A DNA stretch of 64,000 nucleotides from Dactylonectria macrodidyma. Taxonomy: Eukaryota > Ascomycota > Sordariomycetes > Hypocreales > Nectriaceae. The notes beneath the pieces are model-generated. The model made no database searches. It was not told where the DNA came from and saw only the letters and a program-made list of their open reading frames with translations. The stretch covers positions 620,001 to 684,000 of the forward strand of contig JAGMUV010000023.1 of NCBI GenBank assembly GCA_020744425.1. Direction: 5' to 3'. Positions 1 through 11,232 of the stretch are shown one piece after another. Made by a program: the position numbers and the translations under genes. The stretch's first letter is position 1, and each line of letters begins with the position of its first letter.

Positions 1-3000
1 TCTGCTGTCATCGGGGCCACTACCCGTGATCGGCGCTCTGACGCCGAACTACCCGACTCGCTTCGTCGCACTGAAACGCTTCGTGATGCGAAATCCACCA
101 CTAGGCTGCCACCCTGAAACGGACCTCGAGCCAGACGGAACGATTCCATACTATTTATACCGCGCCGAGAGCCGAGTGGATGACGGGGCGATGTGGCTGA
201 AACGCCGACTTTGCAGGACAGAGGAAGGGCTGCTACACGCCTGCAACAGCGGATGGGTCACATTGATCTGCAAATATCTGAGATGCCATGTTTGCATGTA
301 GCGTGTTTGCCCCTGGCGTTTTTTCATCGCCTTGGTCTTTTGAAACGAACTGACTAATGTTATTGTCACTACTGCCAAGACTTATTTCTGTGCCTCTGGT
401 GGACGGAGTTGTGTCTGGGGCAAGGACGATAGCAAAGCAGCAGGGAAGTGTTCGTATGGAAGAGGATTCAATTAATTCAGGGCCGGGCAATTACCTCCGG
501 ACTGGTACTCCAAGATTCGTGGTAGTTGTGCACCGAAAGACGAGAGCACAAGCCGACCACTGTAGTCCTCGGCGAATTCGAGTCCTATGTGCACTTGTGC
601 TGGCACGCTTGTGGATCTGTAGTCCGAGCAAGTGATCCGATCAGCATAATACGAGAGGTCGAATCATTGTTGCCTCAATAAAACTTGTAGAACTGGGGAT
701 TTGGGATTCCAACGGCGAGGAAGATGCGAGCCCAAGTTACTCCAGGATGGGGGTTTGTTCAAGTTCGCCGCGTAGGCTCTTTGCCACACCCGAGTCACAG
801 GAGCATCTAGTTCGTAGAACACGACTCGCTTTTGGGGTCGTTTGAGGTCTTGTGCATCGGATGAGACAGCTGGGCCTGCGGTCAGAAGATGGCTTTATTA
901 AATGAAGGATCTTTCGACACAGAGTTCCATGCAGGTCTTGAAAGTAGTCAATGGCGAGCAGTTAGAGATGGAGACAAAAATTGGCAGGGCACTAGAGTAT
1001 CGGGTAGGTCTTAGTATATCTTGAAACGAATCAATACGCCCTGAATTGCGCCTCGTCAAGGAATGGACGTGTCCAAATTGTTGAACAATGTATTGTGCTG
1101 GATGAGAAACACCTGGCTTGCATTGGACATGTGTTTGACCCTTGACTTGATTAACAGTGTCATAAGTTTCCCGAGACTAGTTGAAGACTGGGCAGAGAAT
1201 CCACAACTTTTGGTGTGCAGGTGTGCATGTGTTTGGTTTCGTTTCGATAGATCTGGCGATGGCGAGCTTTCTCGCCGGAGACGTGCAAAATTGGATTCTG
1301 TGATCTGGGCTGTGCGGAACGGGATCGGTTTAATCCAAGGCTTGGAGCAGGTTGAGAGCTGCAAGGTGTGAAAGCAATGCAACATATCTGTTTGGCTGTT
1401 AGCGTTTTCTTGCGTTGCTGAAGTGAACCGTGGTCCTTCTCCAGAGTTTCGGCGTATGCAATGAAGGCGAGTGCTCATGGGGCTGGTATTGGCTACACAC
1501 GACTGCCCTATTCTATTCCACGTTCATACGACTAGGCTACCGCCTTTCAGTTGAACCATTGTTGATCATTGAAACCCTTGATGGACTGCGTGTCGATGTT
1601 GATCTGGAATTAAGTATCGCAGTTCTTGATCTCCGAAATTAGGTGAATGAAGGTGGCATGAAGAGTTGTCAACGAAACTTCGGGGTTGCGGCTTTGAAGA
1701 AACCGATCTTAGTGACGATAAGGAATGTAGATATCCCATGAAGCTGGTGTGTTCGACTAATCTTGGTGTTGTAGCACTGGAGCAGCTTAGTTGACTCGAC
1801 GTATGGAAAGCACCGGGAACTAGGTAGAAACAGTGACCAAGAAGCAGGGAAGTAAGGATTTAGTTTTGGCAAATATTCAAACAAGTGAACTCGGAAGCTA
1901 GTGGCAGACTTCTAGTCTCCGAAAAGAAATGATGAGTGAATCAACGTACCTATGACGCGCACATAGTGTGTTGGATCTCCTTTGATGACCAAGACTTGAT
2001 GAAGTCGAGGTTGAAGCAGATGTATTGGCTCCGGTAGAGATGATTCATTGATGTCCCAAACGATGGCACCATTGTGGACTACGTCTTCGATATTGGAACA
2101 CTGAGTTGGCTTGTTTCTTGGTACACCCAACGCGCAGCTCGGTTAGATGTGATTCGACCTTGGCTAAGATTCCACAGAATGCAGATCTCTGCCCGTCGAG
2201 ACCGTCATCCGGCAAGCCATGCGCTCCTTCGACGTGCTTCGCTTCTGACATTGCGCGCAACACGTGTGGGCCGAGAAGTAAACCACTTCATGCATCTCCA
2301 GGGTGGTGCATGGTGGCAATTGATGCGGATCTGTGTTGAAACGAGTTGACGATGATTTGGCTCGGCTTGTGGTATTGTCTCAGGGAGGGTCCATCAATGC
2401 GATTGTTCCTATTCGAGCTTTCGGTGATTAACAATTCATCCATACTTGGAGAATTCCTTCCGACAGACAATTGGGGAAGCAAAGCTGTGAAGAGAAGCTC
2501 TTCTCAGACTTTGCGAGATAGCTTGATGAAAAACGGGAGATGACAAGGAAATCACTTCCTCGAGTGGATGCAAAATGAAAAGGCAACAAGAAGATGGGTT
2601 TGAGCTTAGATGATTCGATGGGAGGGCTTGGCAGTTGTCACGAAATGTGACGAGTTGCAATAGCTTAGTCTCGACTGGTCCGCGACTTGAATAGCCGACT
2701 TGGACGGCCTGGACTGGAAGCACAAAGGCCCGCCCTGCGGAAGACATGCAAGCTGATCGACGGGACGGAGGACACGATGAGGATCTACGAGGCTACTGCG
2801 GTCCAGATGCTGCAGCTCAGCCGCACTTTGATCACATCGCTGACGCACTCGATCAAATCGCTGAGACTAGACATTGACTAGGCACACTCAATTGTATGGC
2901 GCAATTTGCCTCTTTTGTGAGCCATATGTACTCGGTCCAGTTGGCCAGGGGGGTAAATGGGTTGCCTCTTGTGGCTGCAGCATCGTGATGGCATTCATGG

Positions 3001-4149
3001 AGAGAAAGAAAACCGAGCAAGATGGCGGCCAGTGAGCAAGCTGCCAGGGCCGCAACAGCATGCGGGCTGTCGCATGATCCGCCCGGCATTGCTATACCCC
3101 CACGAATCTAGACGCAATAGCCGTGATAATTTCCTCAAACTCCCTTTGAGTGTCAGTGCGGACCTGATACTGCCTGTCTGGACCTTTTCAGCCTCATCGA
3201 GTTGTCTAGATTGGGCGAATCGAGGTCTTCCCGAGAGCCATGTTGCAGCTGACCCTCGAGCCCACGAGCGACCCCCCACATGAAGTGACCTGTCGGCTGG
3301 GTCGAAATGAGCGTCTAGGCCAAGCCGGAGGTAGTGCTTGCTGGGCATCAACGGCGACGACCCGAAGGCGTGAGCCAAGATCCCTGTCACGCGACTCCAT
3401 CGCAGGCTTCGCAGGCAGCATCTCGCGGTAAACGAATGGGGTCTGGGCCCATGGATCAGGGCCTAGTTAGGGGGGCGGGGACCACGAGGAACATAAGACG
3501 CATGGATATGGATGCAGGGAAAAAAAGAAAAGAAAAAAGCAAACGCGCAATGCCTCATGCCATCCCCACCCCCTCCTGCGAACGCCAAGGACACGAGAAC
3601 TTGGAAGCTGACCTCCAGAGGCTGGCTGGACAAGATGTGATTTGGTGCCACGCGCAGACCGACTCGACGAGGAAAAAGAAACGACGAGACATGAGCAGCT
3701 CAAGCACAGCTAGCAGTGGAGTAGGGCCGAGCTAGAGACGCCATGGACAGTACATACAGTAGGTTAGAAACGAGCTAACAAGCTGGGTTGGAACCTTGGG
3801 AGGTCTGAAGACGGGGAGTTGATCGTTTTTTTTTCTGACAAGGAGGGGCAAGCCAAGCTAGGCCAGAAGCAGCCGAGCCAACAGCCAAGGGGGGAATGGC
3901 AATGAATCCCTGTGAAGAAACGGGACATGCCGGACAGAAGGACGGCAGAAATGGGGCGAGTCGGCAGTGGATTCTGCAGGCTATTTTCCTCCAATAGCCC
4001 CGCTTTCGAATGGCGTCTTGGGACCGGAAGTCGCACAACATTTGGACGAACTGGGGGGAGAAGAAGGGGGATTCTGATGTGACTCCTCTTCCTGTCTAGG
4101 GTTATGGCGCAGGAGAGCTGGGATTGGGGGAGACTGTTCGAAGCCATGT

Positions 4150-4225
4150 CGTCTCTCCTCGTCTCTCCATGTCTCTATCTCCCCATCCATCACCCAATCT
4201 CTCACCTAATCTCTCCTCAGCCAGG
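4150..4225 (+). repeat. CT-rich imperfect repeat tract
   Basis: The plus strand is almost purely pyrimidine, with repeated CTCTCC/GTCTCT units. Such tracts are common in fungal promoters and 5' leaders. It lies about 1.2 kb upstream of the permease start. Confidence 0.6.
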
Positions 4226-4930
4226 TCCCCTTGATGTTCCCTCTCTTGCCTCATCGTGCTGGACATGTCGTCATCGTCCGGAACTCGTGAATACGCCGAC
4301 GAATCCGGCGCTAGTGACGTGGCCCCACGCCCGAGTCCATGTCGGCTCCATCACCACGTCTGCTCCCTCGTCTCTTCGTCACCTCGTCTCCTCTTTCCCA
4401 GGGCTCCTCCCCCCTTCCCAGTTCGCTCCTTACTTTTTGGGTGGCCTGGACCCCACTAAATAAAGCCTGGAGCGGAGTTCCCTTGGGGCTAAAGAGAAGT
4501 CTGTCGTTAAGCTTAAGTTCAGCTTTTGTTTTTTTGTCGAGTGCCCCCGCGAAGATCACGTAAAACGAGATAGCCTGACTGTACCAGCCTCAGCGCGGGG
4601 ACGACGAGGGATATGGACATGGCATGTGACCTTTTGTCTCTTAGCGATAGTCCTTTTTCAGCCATCAAAACGCCATGCCAAGGTGAAGAGACTGGGGATG
4701 CGTGACTGTCTTGTGAGAACTCTTCGGACCCTCGCCAGCGACGACGCACCTTCCGCCACCATGACGGGGAGTCCAACGATCTCGGGGAGTACGACAAGCG
4801 GGGAGAAGGCGCAAAGGCGCGATTCCAATTGGAAGTGAGCCATTTTTCCCTTGAAAAAAGCGTTTCCAGCTTCTCTATCCCCCCACGGTTAACAAATCGG
4901 AGGCGCTGATGGCGAGAGGAGGGAGAGTGT

Positions 4931-5347
4931 CTTGGCTGCTCTTGGCTCTTGGCTTAATCTTGCGCTAACAGAGACGGTCCGCCCAGGTTGGCCCTATCAC
5001 GCCTGTTTCGACTCCCATCGTGGGATGGCGTGCTCGCCTCACACCATGTCACCATATGGGCTTGGTAAATCTAGACCAGGAATCGCAGATACCGCCAACC
5101 CCATGGTGCGTCTTGGCGAGGCCACTGACGAAGACCACTGGCACACCCACTGGGGGCATGTCTTTTGCTCATGGGCCTGGCACACTCAATGAACGAACGC
5201 ATATCCTCTGCTTTCAAGGCCTGGCACGTCTTTGCCCATGGCCCCCAAGGGTGCTTTCGCCATGGCTTGAGGCGTCTTACTATCGCTTTAGACGTCTTGG
5301 CAGCACCGTCCGCATGCCTTGGCAGCAAGTCACCGCGTGGTCTTGGC
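4931..5347 (+). promoter_or_regulatory. Seven same-strand CTTGGC repeats upstream of permease
   Basis: CTTGGC occurs at 4931, 4941, 4948, 5112, 5296, 5318 and 5342, all on the plus strand. Three of these are extended to (T/C)CTTGGCAGC at 5295, 5317 and 5341. They end about 120 bases before the ATG at 5469. The function is unknown; a clustered transcription-factor site is the simplest reading. Confidence 0.45.
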
Positions 5348-5468
5348 AGCTATTCGCAAAAAGTCCTTAAGTGATCGAAGCTCTCCCCGATATTTCTGTT
5401 TTCCCAGACAAGAACCACCATCAGAGTTTCAACCCTCCCCCCAAAACCTTCTGCTCGCCATAGCAATC

Positions 5469-7305
5469 ATGACGAAGCTAGACTCCAAGTCGGCCGACCC
5501 GACCCAATTCGCTCCTCCGCGAGAGGATGAGGAGGCCCTCACCCTGCACGTCGACTGGACCAGGGAAGAGGAGCTCAAGGTCAAGCGCAAGTAAGTTTCC
5601 GACAGTGTTTGGTCCCTGCTCAATGCGTGTCGTCCGTGAGCTAACCGTCCGGCGCGCTCAAGGCTTGACTTTATCATCATGCCCCTTCTGACCCTCGGTT
5701 TCTTCTGCCTACGTGAGTCGCATCAACACCCTTTTATTCCTTTTGGCCTCTGTCTAATCTGTTGTGTCGCAGAGCTCGATCGAGGAAACATTGCCAATGC
5801 CATCACCGACAACTTCATGGAGGATGTCGGCATCAACCAGGATCAATTCAACGTCGGCCAGCAGATGCTGTCCCTCGGCATCGTGCTCACTGAGATCCCC
5901 TCCAACATGATCCTCTACCGTGTCGGCCCCGGCAAGTGGCTCACCCTCCAGCTCTTCCTCTTCGGCACTGTCAGCACCTTCCAGGCCTGGCAGAACAGCT
6001 ACGGCGCCTTCATCACCACTCGCTTCCTGCTGGGCATCACTGAGTCTGGTTTCATCCCAGGCGGTCTCTGGACGCTGTCGACTTGGTACACCCGTAAGGA
6101 GACGGCCAAGCGCGTCATGTTCTTCTACTTTGGCAACCAGTTCGGCCAGGCTTCCTCGAAGCTGCTCGCCTATGGTATCCTCCACATGCGTGGCGTTGGT
6201 GGACATCCCGGCTGGTTCTGGCTGTTCGTCATCATGGGTACCTTTACCATTGCCAGCGGCTTCGTCCTCGGATTCTGTCTTCCCGATTCTTTCAAGAACC
6301 CTCGCAGCACCTTCCTCCCTGGCTGGTCTCGTTTCACCGAGAGGGAGCTACACATTCTGCAGACCCGTGTCCTCCTCGACGACCCCATGAAGGGCAAGAA
6401 GAAGAAGCGCATTGGCCGACCCGCCTTCAAGAAGGCTGTAAGTCTGCATATTCCTTGCTCCAGTTGTTCTTTGCTAACCATTGACTGTTTTAGTTCTCCA
6501 ACTGGCGTCTCTGGACTCACTTCCTCATCACCCTCTGCAACAACGGACCTCAGCGCGCCTTTGACACCTACTCTCCTTCCATCGTCCGCAGCTTCGGTTT
6601 CGGCGCCCTCAAGAGTAACGCCATGGCCTCCGTCGGTCTCTTCCTCCAGATTCCCACCTCGTATGCCTTTAGCTGGGTTTCGGATCGATAGTAAGTTAAC
6701 TCTGAGCAATACACAATCCAAATGGATAGCGCTGACCGAGGCTCTCATCTTTTTAGCAACAAGCGTGGTCCCACTGTCATTGCTGGATTGAGCATGCATT
6801 TCCTCGGTTACATCTTCAACCGCGGCTTCACTGAGCTCGACCTCCGCGGAGTGCGATACTTTGGAGTTGTCTGGACGCAGACCTTTGGAACATTTTCTCA
6901 TCCTCTCAACATTGCTTGGATGTCGCTGACATGCGACGACTCCGAGGAACGTGCGCTTGCCATGGCCATGTAAGTTAACTTCCCATCATCTCTTACTGAG
7001 ATTCCCGCTCACACAGTCGCAATAGGGTTATTATGGGAGCGAACATCGCCGGTATCTACGGTGCACAGATTTTCCGAGCCGACGACGCACCTCTCTACCG
7101 CCGCGGCTTCAGCATCGGCATCGGAGTTCTCGTGTTCGGCCTTATCTTGGCCGTCATCAGATACGTCGACGATCGAATCCGCCGCAAGCGTCGTGCCGGC
7201 GCCCTCGAAGTCGAGGCGTCAAGCGGCCACCAGTCCGACGAGAAAGGCGACTCCAAGACCAACGTGTCTAGCAACGTCCAGCCGCAGCAGCCCATCGGCA
7301 TCTAA
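5469..7305 (+). CDS. MFS anion:cation symporter, Dal5/Tna1-like permease
   Basis: A six-exon gene for about 508 residues: exons 5469-5590, 5663-5712, 5773-6437, 6494-6690, 6757-6969 and 7026-7305. All joins keep frame and use GT-AG. It belongs to the Dal5/Tna1/Liz1 permease family (allantoate, nicotinate, pantothenate and similar organic anions). The hallmark after a hydrophilic N-terminus is a first membrane helix running into a Leu-Asp-Arg-Gly-Asn segment, followed by about 12 helices and a basic, charged cytosolic tail. It would act at the plasma membrane as a proton symporter. The nicotinate cluster further right makes a nicotinate permease (HxnP-like) a possible role, but this gene lies 13 kb away behind unrelated genes and its upstream region lacks the GAGTGGG element. 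The substrate therefore remains open. Confidence 0.88.
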
Positions 7306-8749
7306 AGGGAGCGCTGTGAAATCTGTTTCTTTCGATGATGGGCTACAAAGGTGAAAGTTGCTTTGGCGTTTTCGCTATCCTGTGTGGAGATATTTTGCTA
7401 GTGGGATGTTTGGGAAGAGTATAGCAGGGCCGTTGTTAATAAAGGGTGTTGGATTGTGGAAATTGGCAAGGACTGAGTTGTCACTCGCTTAGTGTAGATG
7501 TAAATGCAAATTTACCCGCGTGAGTATGGTATAATATTACTCTGTCTAGATATTTCATGCTCGTTTCCTTCATTGTGAGGTGGTTGGCCTTGTACTTGCT
7601 CGATCAAGGCTCTAAGCAACTGTGTTGCTAGCGGTGCTCAAGTGCCATGACTTAGATGGAACAAAAGACAGCCGTTCACTCATGTGCGCGTTAGCAAGTT
7701 GGCTCTCTAAGATGTTGCTTGTGCGAGTCAAGTGAAATTTGTTTGTAGAAGAAGCATTCTTGTCTGGCAGGTACTTGATCCATCTTGGACTAAAATGGAT
7801 CAGGTGATGAGAAAGTCACACATTGGCGTGTAGTCGGTCGTTCGAACGGAAAAGGTAAGACAACAAGAGACCGTTTATCTGGTGTGTGGATAGCATTCCT
7901 TCGACGCAAGCGCCAGTTTACGGCCTTTAGCAAACAGCCCCGATTTGGTATCAATGACGACGAGTTGATTGTGTCTGGAATTGCTGTTAATGTAATAAAA
8001 ACATGTTGAGCACTCTATATTTTAAGAAGAGAGGTATTTTCCACCAGCTGGTAAGCGACCTCTTCTACGTCTTGGCAGTTAACCAATGTTGGCTGTACGC
8101 CTGATTATCTGGCTTGTCTGACTCTATACAACGATTCGTTCTTTCTCGGAGGGATTGCAAAGTCGCTTTTTGGAGAACCACGATGGCAGGAACCACAAAG
8201 CAGCGTCGCGGAGTCCTTCATAAATCTGTTTCTGGTTCGCCTCATATTTGTGGCTCTTGGGCGATATCAACTTACTAGCCGGTCTATTTTCGGTGAATCA
8301 CCTCGCACCCAAACTGTTTCCAAGGTGCCGTATGTCTTGTGAAGGGCATTGAGAAATTTACTCATGGTTATTTACTTGTTGGAAGGGCAATTCTTAGATT
8401 ATTCGTGGACGGGGGGGCTTTTCAGATGCCTTGGAGAAAGCAATCATTCTGCGGGAATTTGTACTGGTGTGAGCAAATCTCTCTGATCAGTCAACATTTC
8501 CATATTTTTGTTACCTTTCTCGGCATTCACATGGGAATTCGGGATGAGACGAATTAGGTCTAGTGTAAGTAAGCAACCGAGGATTTCCTGATGTCATCTC
8601 ATACCAAGCCGCGGACCTTTTACTTGAATCGATACTCCGTACGTGGAGACATGACCCACCCTTTCATCTTCTCCATCGTGACACGCGCTACTCCCAAGTT
8701 TTGACAGATTTCTTCAACAGCAGCTCTCCAAAAGATCCAACAAGACAAA
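7306..8749. other. Intergenic region, no gene seen
   Basis: This stretch contains the 3' end of the permease gene (AATAAA at 7438) and then about 1.2 kb of moderately AT-rich sequence with only short open frames. The last 100-150 bases should hold the promoter of the dehydratase gene starting at 8750. Confidence 0.6.
7438..7443 (+). terminator. Poly(A) signal AATAAA of permease gene
   Basis: An exact AATAAA lies 133 bases after the stop codon on the coding strand. Confidence 0.45.
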
Positions 8750-9518
8750 ATGGCGCGCACAAAACCAGCGGCGTCTCCTTTGGCGGCTATATACCTCGTC
8801 GTATACAATATAGCGTCCGCAACGCTCCGAGCCGTTGTCCTCATCCGCGCCATCCAGCTGTGGTCCAGTGCCGGCAACGCTACCGTCTGGAACGAGCTCA
8901 ATGAACTGGCGCGATGGACTGAGACGTGCTCTACCATCGAGATTATTCACGCTGCCACCGGGCTGGTTCGGGCCTCGCCAGCTACGACGGCACTACAGGT
9001 GGCTGGACGCAACACCATAGTCTGGGCCATCACTAGAAACTATCCCGATGTCGCTGCTAGGGAATGGGCTTACGCCAACATGCTGGTTACCTGGAACGCG
9101 GCCGATGTGGTGAGGTATACGTACTTTGCCTTTGAGAGGGGGCTCGGATATGTGCCAGATGCCCTCTTGTGGCTGAGGTATGGAACTCACGATGTTCTGG
9201 AAAAGAGAAGAACTAACAAATAGCAAAGGTACAACATGTTCCTTGTTCTTTATCCGATCGGCATTTTTTCCGAAGCGTGGCTTGTGTACAAAGTCATTAC
9301 GCCCTCGCAAGCTCGTAACCCGCTCTACCAGTATCTCCTCTGGTTTGGACTCGCCATCTATGTTCCAGGTACGTGTATTTCCACAGCAGGTCCTAACTCG
9401 CTCGTTGCTCACCTTGTCTCTAGCCTTCTATATCCTGTATGGACACATGCTTTCTCAACGGAGGAAGTCTCACCAGAAGAAGGATGTGAAGAGTTCACCG
9501 AAAGGTCATGTAGAGTGA
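8750..9518 (+). CDS. Very-long-chain 3-hydroxyacyl-CoA dehydratase (PHS1/HACD family)
   Basis: Three exons (8750-9177, 9229-9368, 9424-9518) encode 220 residues, the usual size for the PTPLA/HACD family. The protein is an ER membrane enzyme that removes water from 3-hydroxyacyl-CoA in the third step of fatty-acid elongation. It shows the family's run of hydrophobic helices and a Leu-Tyr-Pro-Ile-Gly-x-x-Ser-Glu segment. In that segment Tyr151 and Glu158 have the same seven-residue spacing as the catalytic Tyr149/Glu156 of yeast Phs1. The tail ends in lysine- and arginine-rich residues, as ER membrane proteins often do. Introns are 51 and 55 nt. It converges tail to tail, 110 bases apart, with the reductase gene to its right. 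Confidence 0.88.
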
Positions 9519-9628
9519 GCAATTACGGCATTTTGTGGCCCATTAGACGCCTTAGCAAGGTCCAAAAGGATGCACCGTCGCAAAGTAAATGCAATTAAAT
9601 ATCCAAAGCTCTACTTATCTGAGTTGCG

Positions 9629-10580
9629 TTACTTCCGTGTATCGTTCACATGAGTTGTACTCTCCATAAGGCGAGCAACCGTCACAGATTCTCTCAAAGC
9701 CCGCCCAATATGCCCGCGAACGGCACCTTCTTCCAATACCATCAATCCCGCAATTGTACATCCTTCCGGCGAAGTCCCTTGGTCTCTTAGGACACCCGGG
9801 TGGATGCCACTTTGAAGCATCGTGGCAGTCCCTTGCATCGACTGGTAAATCATGGTCTGCGCCATTTCTCGAGGGACACCAACCGCGACAGCAGCATCGA
9901 TCAACGCATCGCAAATCACGGCAAAAAATGCCGGCGTGGAACCCGCAACGGCGGTTGTGGCATTGACAAGTCGCGGGGGGATTTGAACGACTTTTCCGAC
10001 AGTCTCGAAGATGTTAGTTGTCATCTGGAGGAGGTGGTCTGGTATCAGAGCAGGCTCGGAAATCTCGATAGTTGTGAGTGACTGAGATACGCCTGCCGCG
10101 ATATTAGGCATTGTGCGGATGACCCAACCTCGGGAAGTGCAATTGCTTTCATTTGTCTCACTTCCGTACAGAGATGTTTCCAGCTTTTGCCTGGTCCAAC
10201 CGGCGGCAACGCTGATCAAGAGTCTCTTATCGAGAGCGTCCGCAAAACCAGGCTGGGTAAGAACAGAGGCGATGTCCGCTGGGTCCACGGCTAGGATGAT
10301 AATAATAGATTCCAGAATCGCTTTGACGTTGTTTCCCTGGTAAACATCCAGGACGTCCAGATTCTGGGAGAATTGCTGTTCCAGAGCTCGTTTGGATTTC
10401 TCACTTCGGACACATGCGATGTATCGGGAAAAGGGTAGTGGTTCTTCCTCTTGCTGGTTTCTAATCAAAGCCTTCAGGATTGCGGTACCCTGATTGCCTG
10501 GGAGCTATAATTAGCACTGAACGACGGACCGGGATAGAGTAGTAAGGCGTACCACAACCTAATATGCATAGAGTTGCCAT
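9629..10580 (-). CDS. Pyrroline-5-carboxylate reductase family protein
   Basis: Two exons on the minus strand (10553-10580 and 9629-10497) give 298 residues. The tiny first exon encodes the start of the Rossmann fold; joined across the 55-nt intron it forms Leu-Gly-Cys-Gly-Asn-Gln-Gly-Thr-Ala, the GxGxxG dinucleotide loop. The C-terminal dimerisation domain follows, with the typical ProC pattern (Val-Ala-Gly-Ser-x-Pro-Ala-Phe and the Ser-Pro-Glu-Gly-Cys-Thr segment). The family reduces 1-pyrroline-5-carboxylate to proline with NAD(P)H. Many fungi carry more than one copy, so this may be the housekeeping enzyme or a paralogue for another cyclic imine. No linked proline gene is present. Confidence 0.87.
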
Positions 10581-11232
10581 GGCGGTAGTGCGCGGTTACT
10601 TGAAGATCGGTAGATGTCAAGTAAGTATCGTCTGGGGTGTGTATATCGCGAAACCGAGTGAAACCCTCTTGTTCGACAAAGATTTGACGATTTGATCAAT
10701 TAGAAGCATGACGTTAACGCAAACAGGAAGTGAATGCATGCACCTTGTCCATATTTATGAGTCATCGGCAAGATGTCGTAGTTCCCGAATTTCGACCGGA
10801 ATTATGGAGTTCAGTGGCGAGATAAGGGCTGCCAAGTATTGCGCTATGTGTAGCGGAACTCAATCGGATGTAGAAATTTATTGCGAGCAGAGATGGTCTC
10901 GGAGCTAAAAGAGATTGCGGCTTCACTAAGTGATGGAACTCTCCGTAGGATGGACTTGGAGTATTCTTGTCTATAAGAAAGCCACCATAGGTTTCTGCTT
11001 CATACTAATACTCTCCATTCGGCTTGCTGGCGGCAAACGACGTTGTTTAGAATTTTGACCAGGAAATAGCGTAATTGAATAGAGCTATAGAAATTGAAGA
11101 ATTGAAGTGTTCACATTGAAGCGATAAAAGGTCAGTTTGATGTCCAAATATCTGTGTGATAGACTGAAGGCTAGGGTATGCTAGAAGTCAAGTACAAACT
11201 GAGGTTATGATCGTACCGTAAGCCCGGCGTGC
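10581..11232. other. Intergenic region between two minus-strand genes
   Basis: This covers the promoter side of the reductase gene and the 3' end of the hexose transporter gene. No coding frame or RNA signal stands out. Confidence 0.6.

Larger units (their letters stand above)
1..5468. other. Gene-poor 5.5 kb left end
   Basis: I find no convincing gene here. The open frames are short, overlap one another on both strands and match no family I know. 2687-2881 on the plus strand reads as a weakly coding-like stretch (an isoleucine/threonine/leucine-rich peptide ending at a stop at 2881), and 1912-2130 on the minus strand is another. Neither has believable splice partners. 4150-4225 is a pyrimidine-rich tract of CTCTC units, and 4931-5347 carries repeated CTTGGC. 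Both probably belong to the long upstream region of the permease gene at 5469. A distal ncRNA or a strongly eroded gene cannot be excluded. Confidence 0.55.

Noticed and set aside
1056..1478. 140-codon minus-strand open frame
   Set aside because: It has no recognisable motif, a random-like composition with an overlapping plus-strand frame, and no splice context.
5754..6206. Long minus-strand frame under the permease, and similar antisense frames under hxnV (28860-29459) and hxnZ (32731-33114)
   Set aside because: These are mirror frames of strongly codon-biased genes; the sense frames carry the conserved motifs and correct introns.
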